This document shows, in pieces, positions 1 through 9,875 of a DNA stretch of 64,000 bases. The DNA is taken from contig JAQMWT010000564.1 in assembly GCA_029834535.1 (NCBI GenBank), forward strand, positions 62,001 to 126,000, read 5' to 3'. The notes beneath the pieces are model-generated. The model did not search any database. It was not told the DNA's origin and worked only from the letters and a program-made list of their open reading frames with translations. The DNA is from Chrysophaeum taylorii. Its lineage: Eukaryota > Sar > Pelagophyceae > Pelagomonadales > Pelagomonadaceae. The translations under genes and the position numbers were made by a program. Each line of letters starts with the position of its first letter. Position 1 is the first letter of the stretch.

Positions 1-326
1 GCGAAGAATATCGTCCTCGTCCTTGGTCGGTCGGGAGAGAGAGAGGTCAGCTGAAACACGTCACACCACGTAAGACGCCCCAGGGTTAGCGAAAAATCAC
101 GGTTCTTTTTCCAGTTTCCTTCTTTTTTAAATCTGAAGCACTCTAATAGCAAGATTCGCCAAGAAGACAGCAAGAAAACACTACAAATGCCTGGTACATT
201 GGGCTCAGTGGAATAGCAGGGGAGGGTGTCAAGGTGACCCCCCTCCCACAATTGCAAGGTCAGTACCAGAGCAATAAGCAAGGCAAGAGTCAGACAAGTG
301 GGGGATTGGGCGTTACCTCCACAGGA
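1..326 (-). repeat. Element D, 3' LTR (left part outside or diverged)
   Basis: Bases about 130-326 match 1088-1195 joined to 8831-8907, so this is one of two copies of a D-type LTR. It ends in CCTCCACA, close to the CCGCCACA terminus of the other LTRs in the window. The minus-strand side of the boundary is purine-rich (AAGAAGGGGGCTCC just before TGTGGAGG), which looks like a polypurine tract and puts the element on the minus strand. Bases 1-130 hold no recognisable gene. Confidence 0.6.
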
Positions 327-938
327 GCCCCCTTCTTGAGATGAAGTCGTCATCGACTTCAAGGGTGACGAAGGTCGTGCTCACGAATGGCATGATAAGC
401 TCGTTCAGCGACACCAGCAGCCTTTGTATTCTGGTCTTAAGCGTCGCTCTTCAGCAGAAGCGGTCGCAAAACAAACATCAGTCTCCTCTAGTTTCCATGG
501 TGCGGTTTCTCTCGGATAGCAACGGCTATCTCGAACACCAAAACTTTACGTCGAGCAGCAAGATTTGCCGTCTACTGTTCGGCTCGCGCGCTTGACCGGT
601 GCGACGGACTTTCACGGCACAACGCCTTTTGCCTCGCCAGAGACTATGGTTGGTCTCTCCGGCCTTCTTTCTGCCTCTTTTCGCAGTCTGTGGTCGGTCT
701 CCTGGGCTCGCTTTTTGTCTTGAGACTCACGAAAATCCGCTCAACGTCCAAGGAGTACTCCGCCGGCCGTTTATTCCGATTCACGTCAAGAGCGTGCAAT
801 TGCCCTTTCGATCCGTCGGAACCGGATACCAACACGTCGGCTTTGCGATCACTCGACCGCTTCGAACCGACTCGCCGCCGTATACGGGAAATCGATAGTC
901 CGGTGTGGACTACCGATTCCCGTTTCTGAGACCACTGT
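327..938 (-). mobile_element. Element D internal region, non-autonomous
   Basis: About 610 bases lie between the two D-type LTRs. Short open frames exist on both strands, but none resembles gag, protease, RT or integrase. The size and lack of coding content suit a short non-autonomous LTR element (TRIM-like). The family is unassigned. Its LTR ends resemble those of the gypsy copies nearby, so mobilisation by them is possible but is only inference. Confidence 0.5.
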
Positions 939-1195
939 TGTGGTAAGTCAGGTACCCGCCCCCTCTTGGCCAGACCAGAGGCCACAACAAGCCCTTTCAC
1001 CCAGCCCAGACCGCGGGTGATACCACCACACGCCCGACCTCAGCGTAAACGCTCACGCCATCACGAGATCGGACAATTAAAATGAGGGTAATAGCAAGAA
1101 GACAGCAAGAAAACAATACAAATGCCTGGTACATTGGGCTCAAGTGGAATAGCGGGTGAGGGTGTCAAGGTGACCCCACCCCCCACACACACACA
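939..1195 (-). repeat. Element D, 5' LTR, left piece (split by A1)
   Basis: This begins TGTGGTAA and continues directly into 8831-8907 when gypsy copy A1 is ignored. The reconstructed target order matches the uninterrupted D LTR near bases 230-326. A CA-repeat run lies at the break point. This shows that A1 inserted into a pre-existing D LTR. Confidence 0.65.
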
Positions 1196-1197
1196 TA

Positions 1198-1519
1198 TAT
1201 GGCGGCACCGAAAAACCTTCCCGACCCCCGGGTGACAAAGGGGGTACTCACCGACTCGTCCGAGACCTCACTGATCGAGGAAAACACGGACGCGGGGTCG
1301 GATAAGCTCGCCACACACCTTGCTCACGCTCACCAAGCCTCTCAACAAGATGGAGAGATGGTATATGATAGCAAGGAAACTACAAGAATACAGCAAGAAT
1401 GCTTCTCACAAAAGAGAGGTATGATGTCACTAAGAAGATCGGGGAAGGTGTCCCGTTGAACGGGTATCAAGCCTCGAGAGAGGGTGGGTAAGCCTTAGCG
1501 GTCAGGTGTTGCCGCCACA
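1198..1519 (-). repeat. A1 3' LTR
   Basis: 322 bp, with imperfect inverted ends TATGGCGGCA and TGCCGCCACA. It is nearly identical to the split 5' LTR. The adjoining minus-strand tract CAGGGGAGTCC (1520-1530) is shared with copy B and looks like the polypurine tract. Confidence 0.85.
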
Positions 1520-1549
1520 GGACTCCCCTGGTGAGAACACGAGCTGCCC

Positions 1550-2512
1550 TCAGCGAGTCCGGCGAGAAGCACGAGCCTTGGCTGAATGAGCATCTCGAGA
1601 ACAAATCTTCTTGTAGGCACGTTCAACGACACGTTCAGGAACGCGTCCACCACGCAGAGTGAACTTAGGAATCAACACATCGATCTCATGCGGATCGAAG
1701 TCGGTGACACAAGGAGTGGTACTGTTGTTGACCTTGGTCTTGTCGGTGAAACTGCGACCGTCCACGTCCTTGTATTCCGGCTTAAGCTTGCGAGTAGAGA
1801 GATGTGAAGTAGGCTTGTAATAAGAAACCTTGTCATGGGGACCGAGATCAGCATAGAAATGCAGAGCGACTCGATCATTCACAAAATCATAGGGTTCATA
1901 AACTTCAGCGACATAAATCTTCTTTCGCCAATCGGACCGTTTATTATCCGGAATCCGAAGAATAACGAACTTACTATGCTTGTAATCATCCCGAAAGGTC
2001 TCCTTGGGCTTGGGCACAGCTCGATCGACCACTGGAGAAACCATCACAGGGGTAATCTGACTAACATGAACACAACGGCGTTCAGGAGGATAATCAAGAG
2101 ACTCAATCCTGTAAGTGACCGGGGACAAGCGGTCCAAAATAACGAATGGACCGCGCCATTCCGGTCGAAGCTTGTTCTGAAGAAAAGGGATGTAGAGCAG
2201 AACATGTGAACCTTCTTCATACTCCACATCAACATGGTCCGCATTATAGGCGAGACGTTCTTTACGAAGAGCCTTCTCACGAGCTTCGTTCACCGTAGCG
2301 GTATAGAACTTAAGCCTCTCGCGAGTCTCTGCCACAACATCGGAGCGAGTTTTCGGCAAGCGGCGGACATCAAGATCCATGATCGTGTAATCGGTTGGCA
2401 ATAAAGGCTGCCGGTTAAGACGAAGCATGAAAGGTGAGATCTGAGTCCCCGGAATAAATTTACGATTATAACAGAAAGCAATGTACTCCGCGAACGGCGC
2501 ATGGCAAGACAA
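1550..2512 (-). pseudogene. A1 integrase C-terminal part (fossil)
   Basis: The translation matches the C-terminal half of the integrase of copy B (10049-11587). It has the end of the catalytic core (YIAFCYNRKF), the conserved LNRQPLLPTDYT stretch, and the GPFVI/YRIESLD region typical of the small barrel after a gypsy integrase core. It is a fragment of a broken element. Confidence 0.8.
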
Positions 2513-2581
2513 GCCAAAGCATCATCTTGACGAATATTCGGCCAACTGTCATTGACTAGCTGATCATTGAGCTGACGCAAG

Positions 2582-3135
2582 TCAACGGCAGCACGAAAAG
2601 TCCACGGGTCTCATAATCGGATCAAAGAAAGCCCACGCGTATTGCACGCAATGGCTCAACATCATCTTCGCATCATCATCCAGATGCGGGTTGTCGGGAA
2701 TTCCTAGATCTCGAACAACCTCAACTTCTTCCTTCGTCGGAATTACGACTTTCATCACATCATTGTCCTTGACGTGCTCGGGAATCTGCGGTAACGGTAC
2801 ACCGTCCGCATCGCGCGGTGCATCCTTCCATGGCACATCGAACTTTTCTTCGTATTTGAACCTCACCTCAGGGTGGCTCTTATTGAGCTTTTCACCTTTA
2901 ACGCGCACATTCGGCTCGCTCCTTACTTTCGGCTCCTGTTCAGGTTCAGGATCCGGCGGAACGTCCACTTTTGATTGTCGGGGGGGGCAGCAGAAAAAAC
3001 ATGAGCCGTCCCCGGCGCATCAGTTGGAAGCGGAAGCATAGGAACTTCTGGTAATCGTCGTTTCTCGTCCATCAAATCGGACATTCCCGTCAACTTCTCC
3101 ATCGGCGCCGCTGTGGTCTGCTCTGCTGCGACCAA
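2582..3135 (-). pseudogene. A1 pre-RT segment (fossil)
   Basis: Acidic, lysine-rich sequence including PWKDAPRDADGVPLPQ and HCVQYAWAFFDPIMRPVD. It is almost the same as the stretch before the RT domain in copies B (12936-13520) and A3 (about 55150-55520). In those copies it links the methyltransferase-like domain to the reverse transcriptase. Confidence 0.75.
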
Positions 3136-3182
3136 AACTGTATCGGCTAAAACATTGGCTAAAACGGCTAAAACGGTCTCGG

Positions 3183-5599
3183 CTAAAACGGTCTCGTAGG
3201 AAAAGAAGACGTCGTCCCCGACGTCAACTCAAAAGGTCTAACGTCATCATCGTGAACTGCCCTGCAAGACATGCACATTGACGAATGGGGGCACACTGGA
3301 ACCTGCGGCATGGGTTCGTCGGTCTCCAAATCTGAGTCTTCCCAATAGTGCGGAGAATCCCAAATAGCATCCAACATTGCTTCCACATACGATGTAGAAG
3401 GCCACCGAACGATCCGAGCGTTGGTGGTATGTTGCTCCTGTTGCAAACGATGGCTGCTCGTCACAGCGACATCGGCAACATCATCGGAGACTCGGGCAGG
3501 GCACGCCGTCGGGTAAAAGACAACCCCCGACATTGGCGGCGCGTCGCATAAAGATTGGAACGCGAAAGATGCGCTCGAATGTCCCGAACTATCCTGATAT
3601 CTGCCTCCGTCATACTCGTCATCGTAATGTCGATGACGGCGGCGCCGGCGCGAATTGCGACTAGAGCTCCGGTGACGGCAAGGACTCGGGCTGTCTTGAG
3701 CAGTATGGGCTTTTCGATTAGGGCTCTGGCTTCGATGTCGGCGTGACGATCGTCTAGAAGGTGATCGTCCGTCTCGCTGTCGTGTAGAAAACGACGTAGT
3801 ATCCTTGATGCTTCTGACCTCGCTCACCATGGTCGCCATTGTGGTTCCAAGGTCGGTGAGGGCCGTTTGATTTTCATTAGAAGGCTCTGATCCGTGCGAG
3901 GCGTTCGCATGAGATGCATCATCACGCTTCGCCCAATCGGACCGCGATATGGGCTGCTTCTTCTGCTTACGAATTCGCTTCCACATCGCACAGTAGTAAC
4001 GATCCGGATCGCGGTTGCAAACTACGCGATTTCCGTGTTCATCTTCATCATGGGTGGTCCAGAAGAACCCACAGTGCGGGCACGTTCTCTTGCCCCACAA
4101 AAAAGGATCTCGTAAAATCAGCGGATCCGTATTCCCAGACGGTTTATCCGCATCTTGCTTGGCTTGTTGATCGGAGGCCATAGCTCGAACTCCCCGCCCT
4201 CGCGGCGGTTTATTCGATTTCGGATTAGGTGGGCCTTGGTCCTTCTCCTCCATCAACTTCCGTTAAGTCGTTCTCGAGCCGCGTAATAAGCGCTACCATC
4301 GACTTAAAAGTCACGTAACTATCAGGATGTCCGCTCCTCATAGTCCGCACACGGGTCCTCAACTCCTTGGACGTCAATCCACTGATAAGCTCGTCGAGGA
4401 TATCGACATCATCCATCGTGCGGCTGGACACGGAACAAAACTCCAAGGCTTCAGATTGGAATCGGGTACAGTACGTTTGGACGTGCCGCTCCCCAGACTT
4501 CTTCGGAACTGAAGCCTGGGTGACCTTCCGCAGTTTGTCAAGCAGCTGCTGCTGCGTGCGTGGAGGTCGGCAAGTCGATCTAAAATAATCCAAAATCTTG
4601 TCGCAATACGTCTTGTTAAGACGACGGATACGACGAATCGAGACTCCATGCTCTTCATCGTCAATATCTAATTTCAAGTAAAACGACGGACCGTGTGGTA
4701 GCTCATCGCAGAGCTCCTCGTATTTCTGCAAGTGTTCCTCAAAAATTCGTGCAACGGTGTCCCGTAGATGCACAGGTAGTAAATAGCGTAATTTCTCGAC
4801 CGAGTAATGGTCATCTGCTAAAGTATGCATCATCGCCGCCGAATCCAAATTGAATTGCCATTGGTCTCGGCCGTCGATGACAAGTTTGAAGGTATCAGGC
4901 TTCAAACTGGAAGTGGGTCGATGGGATCGGCTCAAGTTGCCCTTTTCGAAGGTGTTGGCAACCGTCTGTGATATTCCCCGCGATAATTCCCGTAAATTTT
5001 CGTACTTTCATTCTCAATGTCCGCCCTACCCTCATTCTCCGTATCGACTCGGGGCGGAGGTTCATTCCCCGTTTCAGTGTTCCTTTCCGGTTCAGGCGGC
5101 CTCACGGGCGTTCCGGTTCGGGTCGACTCACGGGTCGTTCGCGGCTACTCCCCCGACGCGTACGTTCGGCTAACAATTCATCTCGTTCACGACGAAATCG
5201 TTCAACCTCTTCGCGTAGGGTCTTCGAGGTCTCGATCTCTTGCTGTAATGCATCATTGAGCATATCAACTTCTCGTCGAGCCGCTTCCTCTTTCGCTTCA
5301 GCCCTTTCACGAGCAAAAAGCTCAGCTAATCGTTCATTTTCGCGACGTCTCTGCTCGAGGTCTTCACGAAGTCGACTTCGGGCTGCAGATCCGCGCTCAA
5401 TAGTAACACGCTCGCCACGATCCGGAGTCGTTGGACTCAACGGCGAAAAAATGGCAGCATCCGGAGGCACATCAGGGGGCACGTCAGCAACGTCGACTGC
5501 CTTGGCCTCTCTTAATTCACCTTCCTCGCGGCCTATCTCAGGGGCGGCGGGAAGAACTGGAGGAGATTCTTCCTCACGCACGTCTGCGTTTATCTCCAT
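3183..5599 (-). pseudogene. A1 gag region (fossil)
   Basis: Parts in order: an N-terminal coiled coil rich in E, R and L, a capsid-like core (GRDQWQFNLDSAAMMH onward to the RTMRSGHPDSY region), and a zinc-binding-like stretch with CPHCGFFWTTHDEDEHGN followed by further Cys. A serine/arginine-rich tail follows. It is closely similar to the gag of A3 (58290-60720). It is broken into several frames. Confidence 0.8.
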
Positions 5600-6029
5600 A
5601 CCGTATTAAATATCGATCAAGAATCTCGAAACACGTCCGTATCCGATCACTTGAAGTAATTCACGTTGATTCCAACAACGTTATCTGTCGCTGTAAAAAC
5701 AGCACTCACGGAATTCCAATCCGCTGGCAATTCAAAAATGCCCGTGGGTAGCGATCCCACTCGCTAAACAGCTTCCACCGTTCAGCTATACCAAAATCAA
5801 TTCCCGGGAGCATGCGCTGCGATTCCAACTCGCACGCGTGTTCGTTGTCACTCGGATCGTACGAACACAAACAACGTTCGCGTATATTCTCAACGCAAAC
5901 CGGTCCAATGGAACTCCGTGTGCTTGATCAGGGCGCACGTACAAATCCGGACCACGTAATACAACACGTACGGCAGCACTCGCTCGTCGGCGACCGATGT
6001 AGTCGCACGATCTCATATCCTCCACCACG

Positions 6030-6212
6030 TATGGCGGCACAGAAAAACCTTCCCGACCCCCGGGTGACAAAGGGGGTACTCACCGACTCGTCCGAGACCT
6101 CACTGAACGAGGAAAACACGGACGCGGGGTCGGATACGCTCGCCACACACCTTGCTCACGCTCACCAAGCCTCTCAACAAGATGGAGAGATGGTATATGA
6201 TAGCAAGGAAAC
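6030..6212 (-). repeat. A1 5' LTR, left piece
   Basis: Matches the first 183 bases of the 3' LTR. The LTR continues at 8685-8825 after element E1. Confidence 0.85.
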
Positions 6213-6600
6213 AAGTGCAGGCCAGTAAGTTCGCCAGTAAGTTCACCTAGTCCCAATCTCTAACCCCAGTAAGTTCACCTGGTCCCAGTAAGTTCACCTG
6301 GTCAGTAAGTTCACCTAGTCCAAATCTCCAACCCCAGTATTGCCACTATTGGCAGTAAGTTCGGCGTAAACCCACTCGTGCTCACACCACTCCTTCGAGC
6401 TCGTCGCTGTCGCCTCAGCCAATCTAAGCTGCTTCGATCCGCACACGCCGCTAACCTTTCATTTTACTCTAAAACTCCCAGTAAGCTCACCTGGTCCCAG
6501 TAAGTTCACCTGGTCACTATATTCACCTAGTCCCAATCTCAAACCCCAGTAAGTCCACGTGGTCCCAGTAAGTTCACCTACAGTGCGCGTGTAGACGCAG
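6213..6600 (+). repeat. E1 5'-end short tandem motifs
   Basis: Irregular tandem copies of a roughly 20-bp motif, CCAGTAAGTTCACCTGGTCC, with spacers such as AATCTCTAACC. The same array opens both E copies at 51-53 kb. It could be a promoter array or transposase-binding subterminal repeats. The sequence alone does not decide. Confidence 0.65.
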
Positions 6601-7241
6601 GGAGGGGGCTTATCGGTATTGCGCAGCACGTGTGGAGTAGGGCGGAGTCGTCGACTCAGAAGAGTATATTCTCGGGGTTGCCGATCGACAGAGAGCCACG
6701 TAGAGCTGGACGTGACAGAAGACGGGCTTGAGGGCAAGAGGACGCGGACCTCGCGGGGCGTCTGGTCCTGGCTCTTGTTGATCGTTTGGCGTAGGCGGGC
6801 CTTAAGGGATACAGGTTGGAGGAGCCTCGGTGACAACGACACGATCGATCATGTATCTGGTACCGTTGCAGTGGCCGTGCGACGGGTCGAGGTTGCGAAG
6901 ACTTTAAGCTCGCGATCAAAGTCAGCATGCCGTTGGTTGTCAGGGAGTTCAAAACTCGACTCTTGAGAGCGAGGCGTCGTCTTCCGACCCAACCTAGTCG
7001 GCCGAAAAGAACTCCGACGCCTCGTCTCCGGGAAAAAAGGCCGCGGTCATGCGCGCGTTGTCAGCATCGACAACATCGTTTCGACGGGGCGTGAGAATGG
7101 CGCGCTGAAAGAGCCGCCGCGGGTCGTGGACATAGTCTGCGAGGTCGCCGTAGACGGCTTGGAGGATCACTGTCTGGCTCTCGCGTCTACCTGATCCTTA
7201 CTCTCGCGCCTACCTGATCCTTACCCTAAATCGAGGGATAG

Positions 7242-8519
7242 ACAGACAATCTCCGTACCACGCTGGGTTCCCACGGCGGCGCTGGTTCCGGCGACCCCGC
7301 CAACGTTCATCTCGTCGACGGTCCTCTCTCCCACGAATTCGTCTCCATGGGCGTCCTCGTCGACCCCACCATCTCGACACCCGTGCTCCTACCCCAACTC
7401 CAGCGTGCTCTAACCTCCCAGCGCGAGACAGCTCGGGCCACTGCACTCCAGCGCCTTGCGGCCACCCTTCCCATCACCGAAGCACTTCGAGTAGCGGCGT
7501 CCTAATGGGATCGCTTCTCGACCACGTTCATCAGCTCGTGGCCCAGCTCTGGCCTTCAAATCCCCAACCGCTGCTGGGCTGAGATGTGTGCCCAGTACTT
7601 TCGCTACCCCTCTCCAGCTTGTTTGGGCCTCGTGGGCACTCGCATTCTGGGCACTGACGTCGTTCTCGACGCTCACGGCAAGGTGCTTCTCACGCAGGCC
7701 AACCTTGTCAACCGCGGAGGAGCGCGGACCACCTGGCATGACGGCCAGCTCGACTGCGTCCACGGCAGCGTCAAAGTGGCCGGCATCCCAGCCCTGTCCG
7801 AGGTTTTCGGCATCTTTGCTGACGTCGTCGCCCCTACCATTCGCACGCGCCTCTACGGCCGGTACCGAGGCAATCTCGCCCGACGTCAAGTCGTCCCAGA
7901 CATCCTCACCACGCTCGACAACAAGGAGCAACTCTACGACATCAAAACCCTCGCTTGGGGTTCGTTGTACACCGCCCACGCCCTCCATCCCTCCCACCCG
8001 TCGCCTGTCGATCGGCGCGCAGCGCAAGTCCACTCCGAATACCTCGCTCACGCCCGCGGCATCGACGCCATCATCCCCCAGCCGGGTACAGCACCACCGC
8101 CTGGCTTCTTGGGCCCTGTCGAACAGCGGCTACGTAGCTACGGCACCGTCGCCGGCCTCGTCTTTGGTGCCTTCGGTGAGGCCAGCGCGGCGTGCCACGC
8201 TCTCGCCCAAACATGCGCAGAGCGCATCGCTGCGCGAACCTGGGTGACAAGCGGCTGCGCCAACTTCACAGAGGCAAAGGCGGCCCAAACTCGCCGCATC
8301 TACCGTGAGTGGGGGATCGCCAACGCATTAGGCCGGGCTCGCTGTGCCCTCACCGCCCTCACCCATGTCGCCGCCTCGGGGAACCCCGCCCAGGCCGCCC
8401 GATCCCAGCAGGACGTCACCCTTCGTCGCACATACGTCCGGCGGCAGCATGCGTACGACCTACGGGCGGGGCCAGTCCTCTCTTCGCCTGCCCCACGCCT
8501 CGGCGATGACCCCGACTAG
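7242..8519 (+). pseudogene. E1 C-terminal LINE-like ORF with PD-(D/E)XK-like nuclease motif
   Basis: An open frame runs from about 7242 to 8519, interrupted by one in-frame TAA at 7503-7505. The part from the Met at 7584 is 311 residues. It contains VVPDIL then, about 12 residues on, LYDIKTL, which fits the PD...(D/E)xK pattern of restriction-like nucleases. Downstream are VDRRAAQVHSEYL and GPVEQRLRSYG...GLVFGAFGE. From memory, this layout resembles the region after the reverse transcriptase in non-LTR retrotransposons of several protists. No RT domain is present in E1, so this is a remnant of a longer protein. The stop falls before the nuclease motif. Family assignment is inference. Confidence 0.6.
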
Positions 8520-8684
8520 GTCCCGCGTACTTATCTCCGCCCGTCAGGCACATCCCTCATACCCCACAAACCCACCCACATCCTTCATGCTCCCCACACA
8601 CACCCCCCCCCTCTTAGCAGTCGACATTTAAAGACAGACAGACAAACAAACAAACAAACAAACATCTGTCGATTAGTAGTTAAG

Positions 8685-8825
8685 ACTACAAGAATACAGC
8701 AAGAATGCTTCTCACAAAAGAGAGGTATGATGTCACTAAGAAGATCGGTAAAGGCGTCCCGTTGAACGGGTATCAAGCCTCGAGAGAGGGTGGGTAAGCC
8801 TTAGCGGTCAGGAGTTGCCGCCACA
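8685..8825 (-). repeat. A1 5' LTR, right piece
   Basis: Completes the A1 5' LTR after E1 and ends in TTGCCGCCACA. It is followed by ACACA (8826-8830), the likely target duplication. Confidence 0.85.
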
Positions 8826-8830
8826 ACACA

Positions 8831-8907
8831 CACAATTGCAAGGTCAGTACCAGAGCAATAAGCAAGGTAAGAGTCAGACAAGTGGGGGATTGGGCGTTAC
8901 CGCCACA
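8831..8907 (-). repeat. Element D, 5' LTR, right piece
   Basis: Continues the D LTR after A1 and ends GGGCGTTACCGCCACA. It matches 251-326 closely. The minisatellite begins directly after it. Confidence 0.65.
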
Positions 8908-9518
8908 GTGGCCGGGTGACCCAGGCCGCCGGCACATCCGGCATACCCAGGCTATCCAGTGTATCCAGGGTGGCCAGGTGACCCAGGCCGCAGGTCCATC
9001 CGGCCTACCCAGGCTATCCAGGGTATCCAGGGTATCCAGGGTGGCCGCGTGACCCAGGCCGCCGGTCCATCCGACCTACCCAGGCTATCCAGGGTATCCA
9101 GGGTGGCTGCGTGACCCAGGCCGCCGGCACATCCGGCATACCCAGGCTAACTAACTAACTAACTTCAGACCTCTCCCGAGCATGGGAGCCAGGCCGGACC
9201 GACAGGAGCCAGTCCGGAATCACGGGCCTGTAGACGAGGAGCGCCGAAAGGACGATCGGCGGAGAGTGACCATCAATCGCCATGCGACGAGGAGACCGCG
9301 ATGTGACTGAGAACCAACTCGTCGATAACCTTCCGTCTTCGCCCCCCGGCCATACCCCGTCCCACTGCGAACGTTCCGGCTGCATACCCAGGCTATCCAG
9401 GGTATCTAGGGTGGCCAGGTGACCCAGGCCGCAGGTCCATCCGGCCTACCGAGGCTATCCAGGGTATCCAGGGTATTCAGGGTATTCAGGGTGGCCGGGT
9501 AACCCAGGCCGCCGGTCC
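8908..9518. repeat. 62-bp minisatellite, left part
   Basis: Tandem copies of a roughly 62-bp unit containing GTCCATCCGGCCTACCCAGG, with variable numbers of the sub-repeat TATCCAGGG. It is interrupted by LINE end L1. It stops exactly at the left LTR of copy B and resumes at 24114, so both halves were once one array. Confidence 0.9.
9149..9381 (-). mobile_element. LINE 3' end L1 in the minisatellite
   Basis: 233 bp, with a (TTAG)n tail on the minus strand. It is flanked by a perfect 13-bp target duplication GCATACCCAGGCT (9136-9148 and 9382-9394). A tail plus a long duplication is the signature of target-primed reverse transcription of a 5'-truncated non-LTR element. The minus strand translates to a C-terminus ending VIPDWLLSVRPGSHARERSE, shared with L4. 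Confidence 0.85.
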
Positions 9519-9835
9519 TGTGGCGGACAGGGAAATTTTGCCTACCTGGGCTCACCTTCGAATCTAGGCTCGCCGCTCACGCCCGTGCTCTTGGTCGAGT
9601 CAACTGGACGTGGAAGGCCGTTCACCCGCCACACAACCACAAACAACTTCCGTGCCTGGTCCTCACAACTTGAGGATCGGCTGTTGCTTTATGATTAAGA
9701 ACTCTTTAATCACAGAAATAAGGGAAGATGACGTCATAGAGAAAACTGACATCATCAGATCGGAGTAGGGTGCCCCTGATAAGGGGGGGGGGCTAAAGGA
9801 GGGGTAAGCCTTAGGAGGAGGAAGTTTCCGCCACA
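9519..9835 (-). repeat. Copy B 3' LTR
   Basis: 317 bp from TGTGGCGG to CCGCCACA. The neighbouring minus-strand polypurine-like tract CAGGGGAGTCC (from 9836) is the same as in A1. Confidence 0.9.
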
Positions 9836-9875
9836 GGACTCCCCTGGTGAGAATACGAGCTGCCCCAGCGAGCGG

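Larger units (their letters stand above)
6213..8684 (+). mobile_element. Element E1, unclassified LINE-like element nested in the A1 LTR
   Basis: About 2.47 kb inserted in the A1 5' LTR, defined exactly by comparison with the intact 3' LTR. The left end AAGTGCAGG is followed by many copies of a short motif (CAGTAAGTTCACCTGGTCC) to about 6590. The right end is an ORF, then a GACA/AACA simple repeat and a tail ending TTAAG. No long target duplication is visible; only AC is shared at both sides, or nothing if ACAAG is the true end. Related pieces form a palindromic cluster at 51084-52865. The ORF suggests a non-LTR retrotransposon, but the repeated 5' end and the absence of a duplication leave the class open. 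Confidence 0.7.
1196..8830 (-). mobile_element. Gypsy copy A1 (LTR retrotransposon, broken, with nested insertion)
   Basis: Ty3/gypsy-type element on the minus strand, bounded by two LTRs of about 322 bp (1198-1519 and 6030-6212 plus 8685-8825). Flanking ACACA on both sides is a likely 5-bp target duplication. The LTRs differ at only about 7 positions by eye, so the copy is fairly young. Recognisable parts are gag (3183-5599), the segment just before RT (2582-3135) and the C-terminal half of integrase (1550-2512). It is a partial, broken copy related to A3 at 53-61 kb. Element E1 sits inside its 5' LTR. Confidence 0.85.

Noticed and set aside
599-1000. Overlapping short frames in element D as gag
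   Set aside because: No coiled coil, capsid-like or zinc-binding pattern, and frames are open on both strands.
9149-9170. TTAG repeats as possible telomere sequence
   Set aside because: Only three or four units, attached to a LINE end with a target duplication; not TTAGGG or a long array.
8908-9518. CRISPR-like regularly spaced repeats
   Set aside because: The units are continuous with no unique spacers, and the context is eukaryotic.
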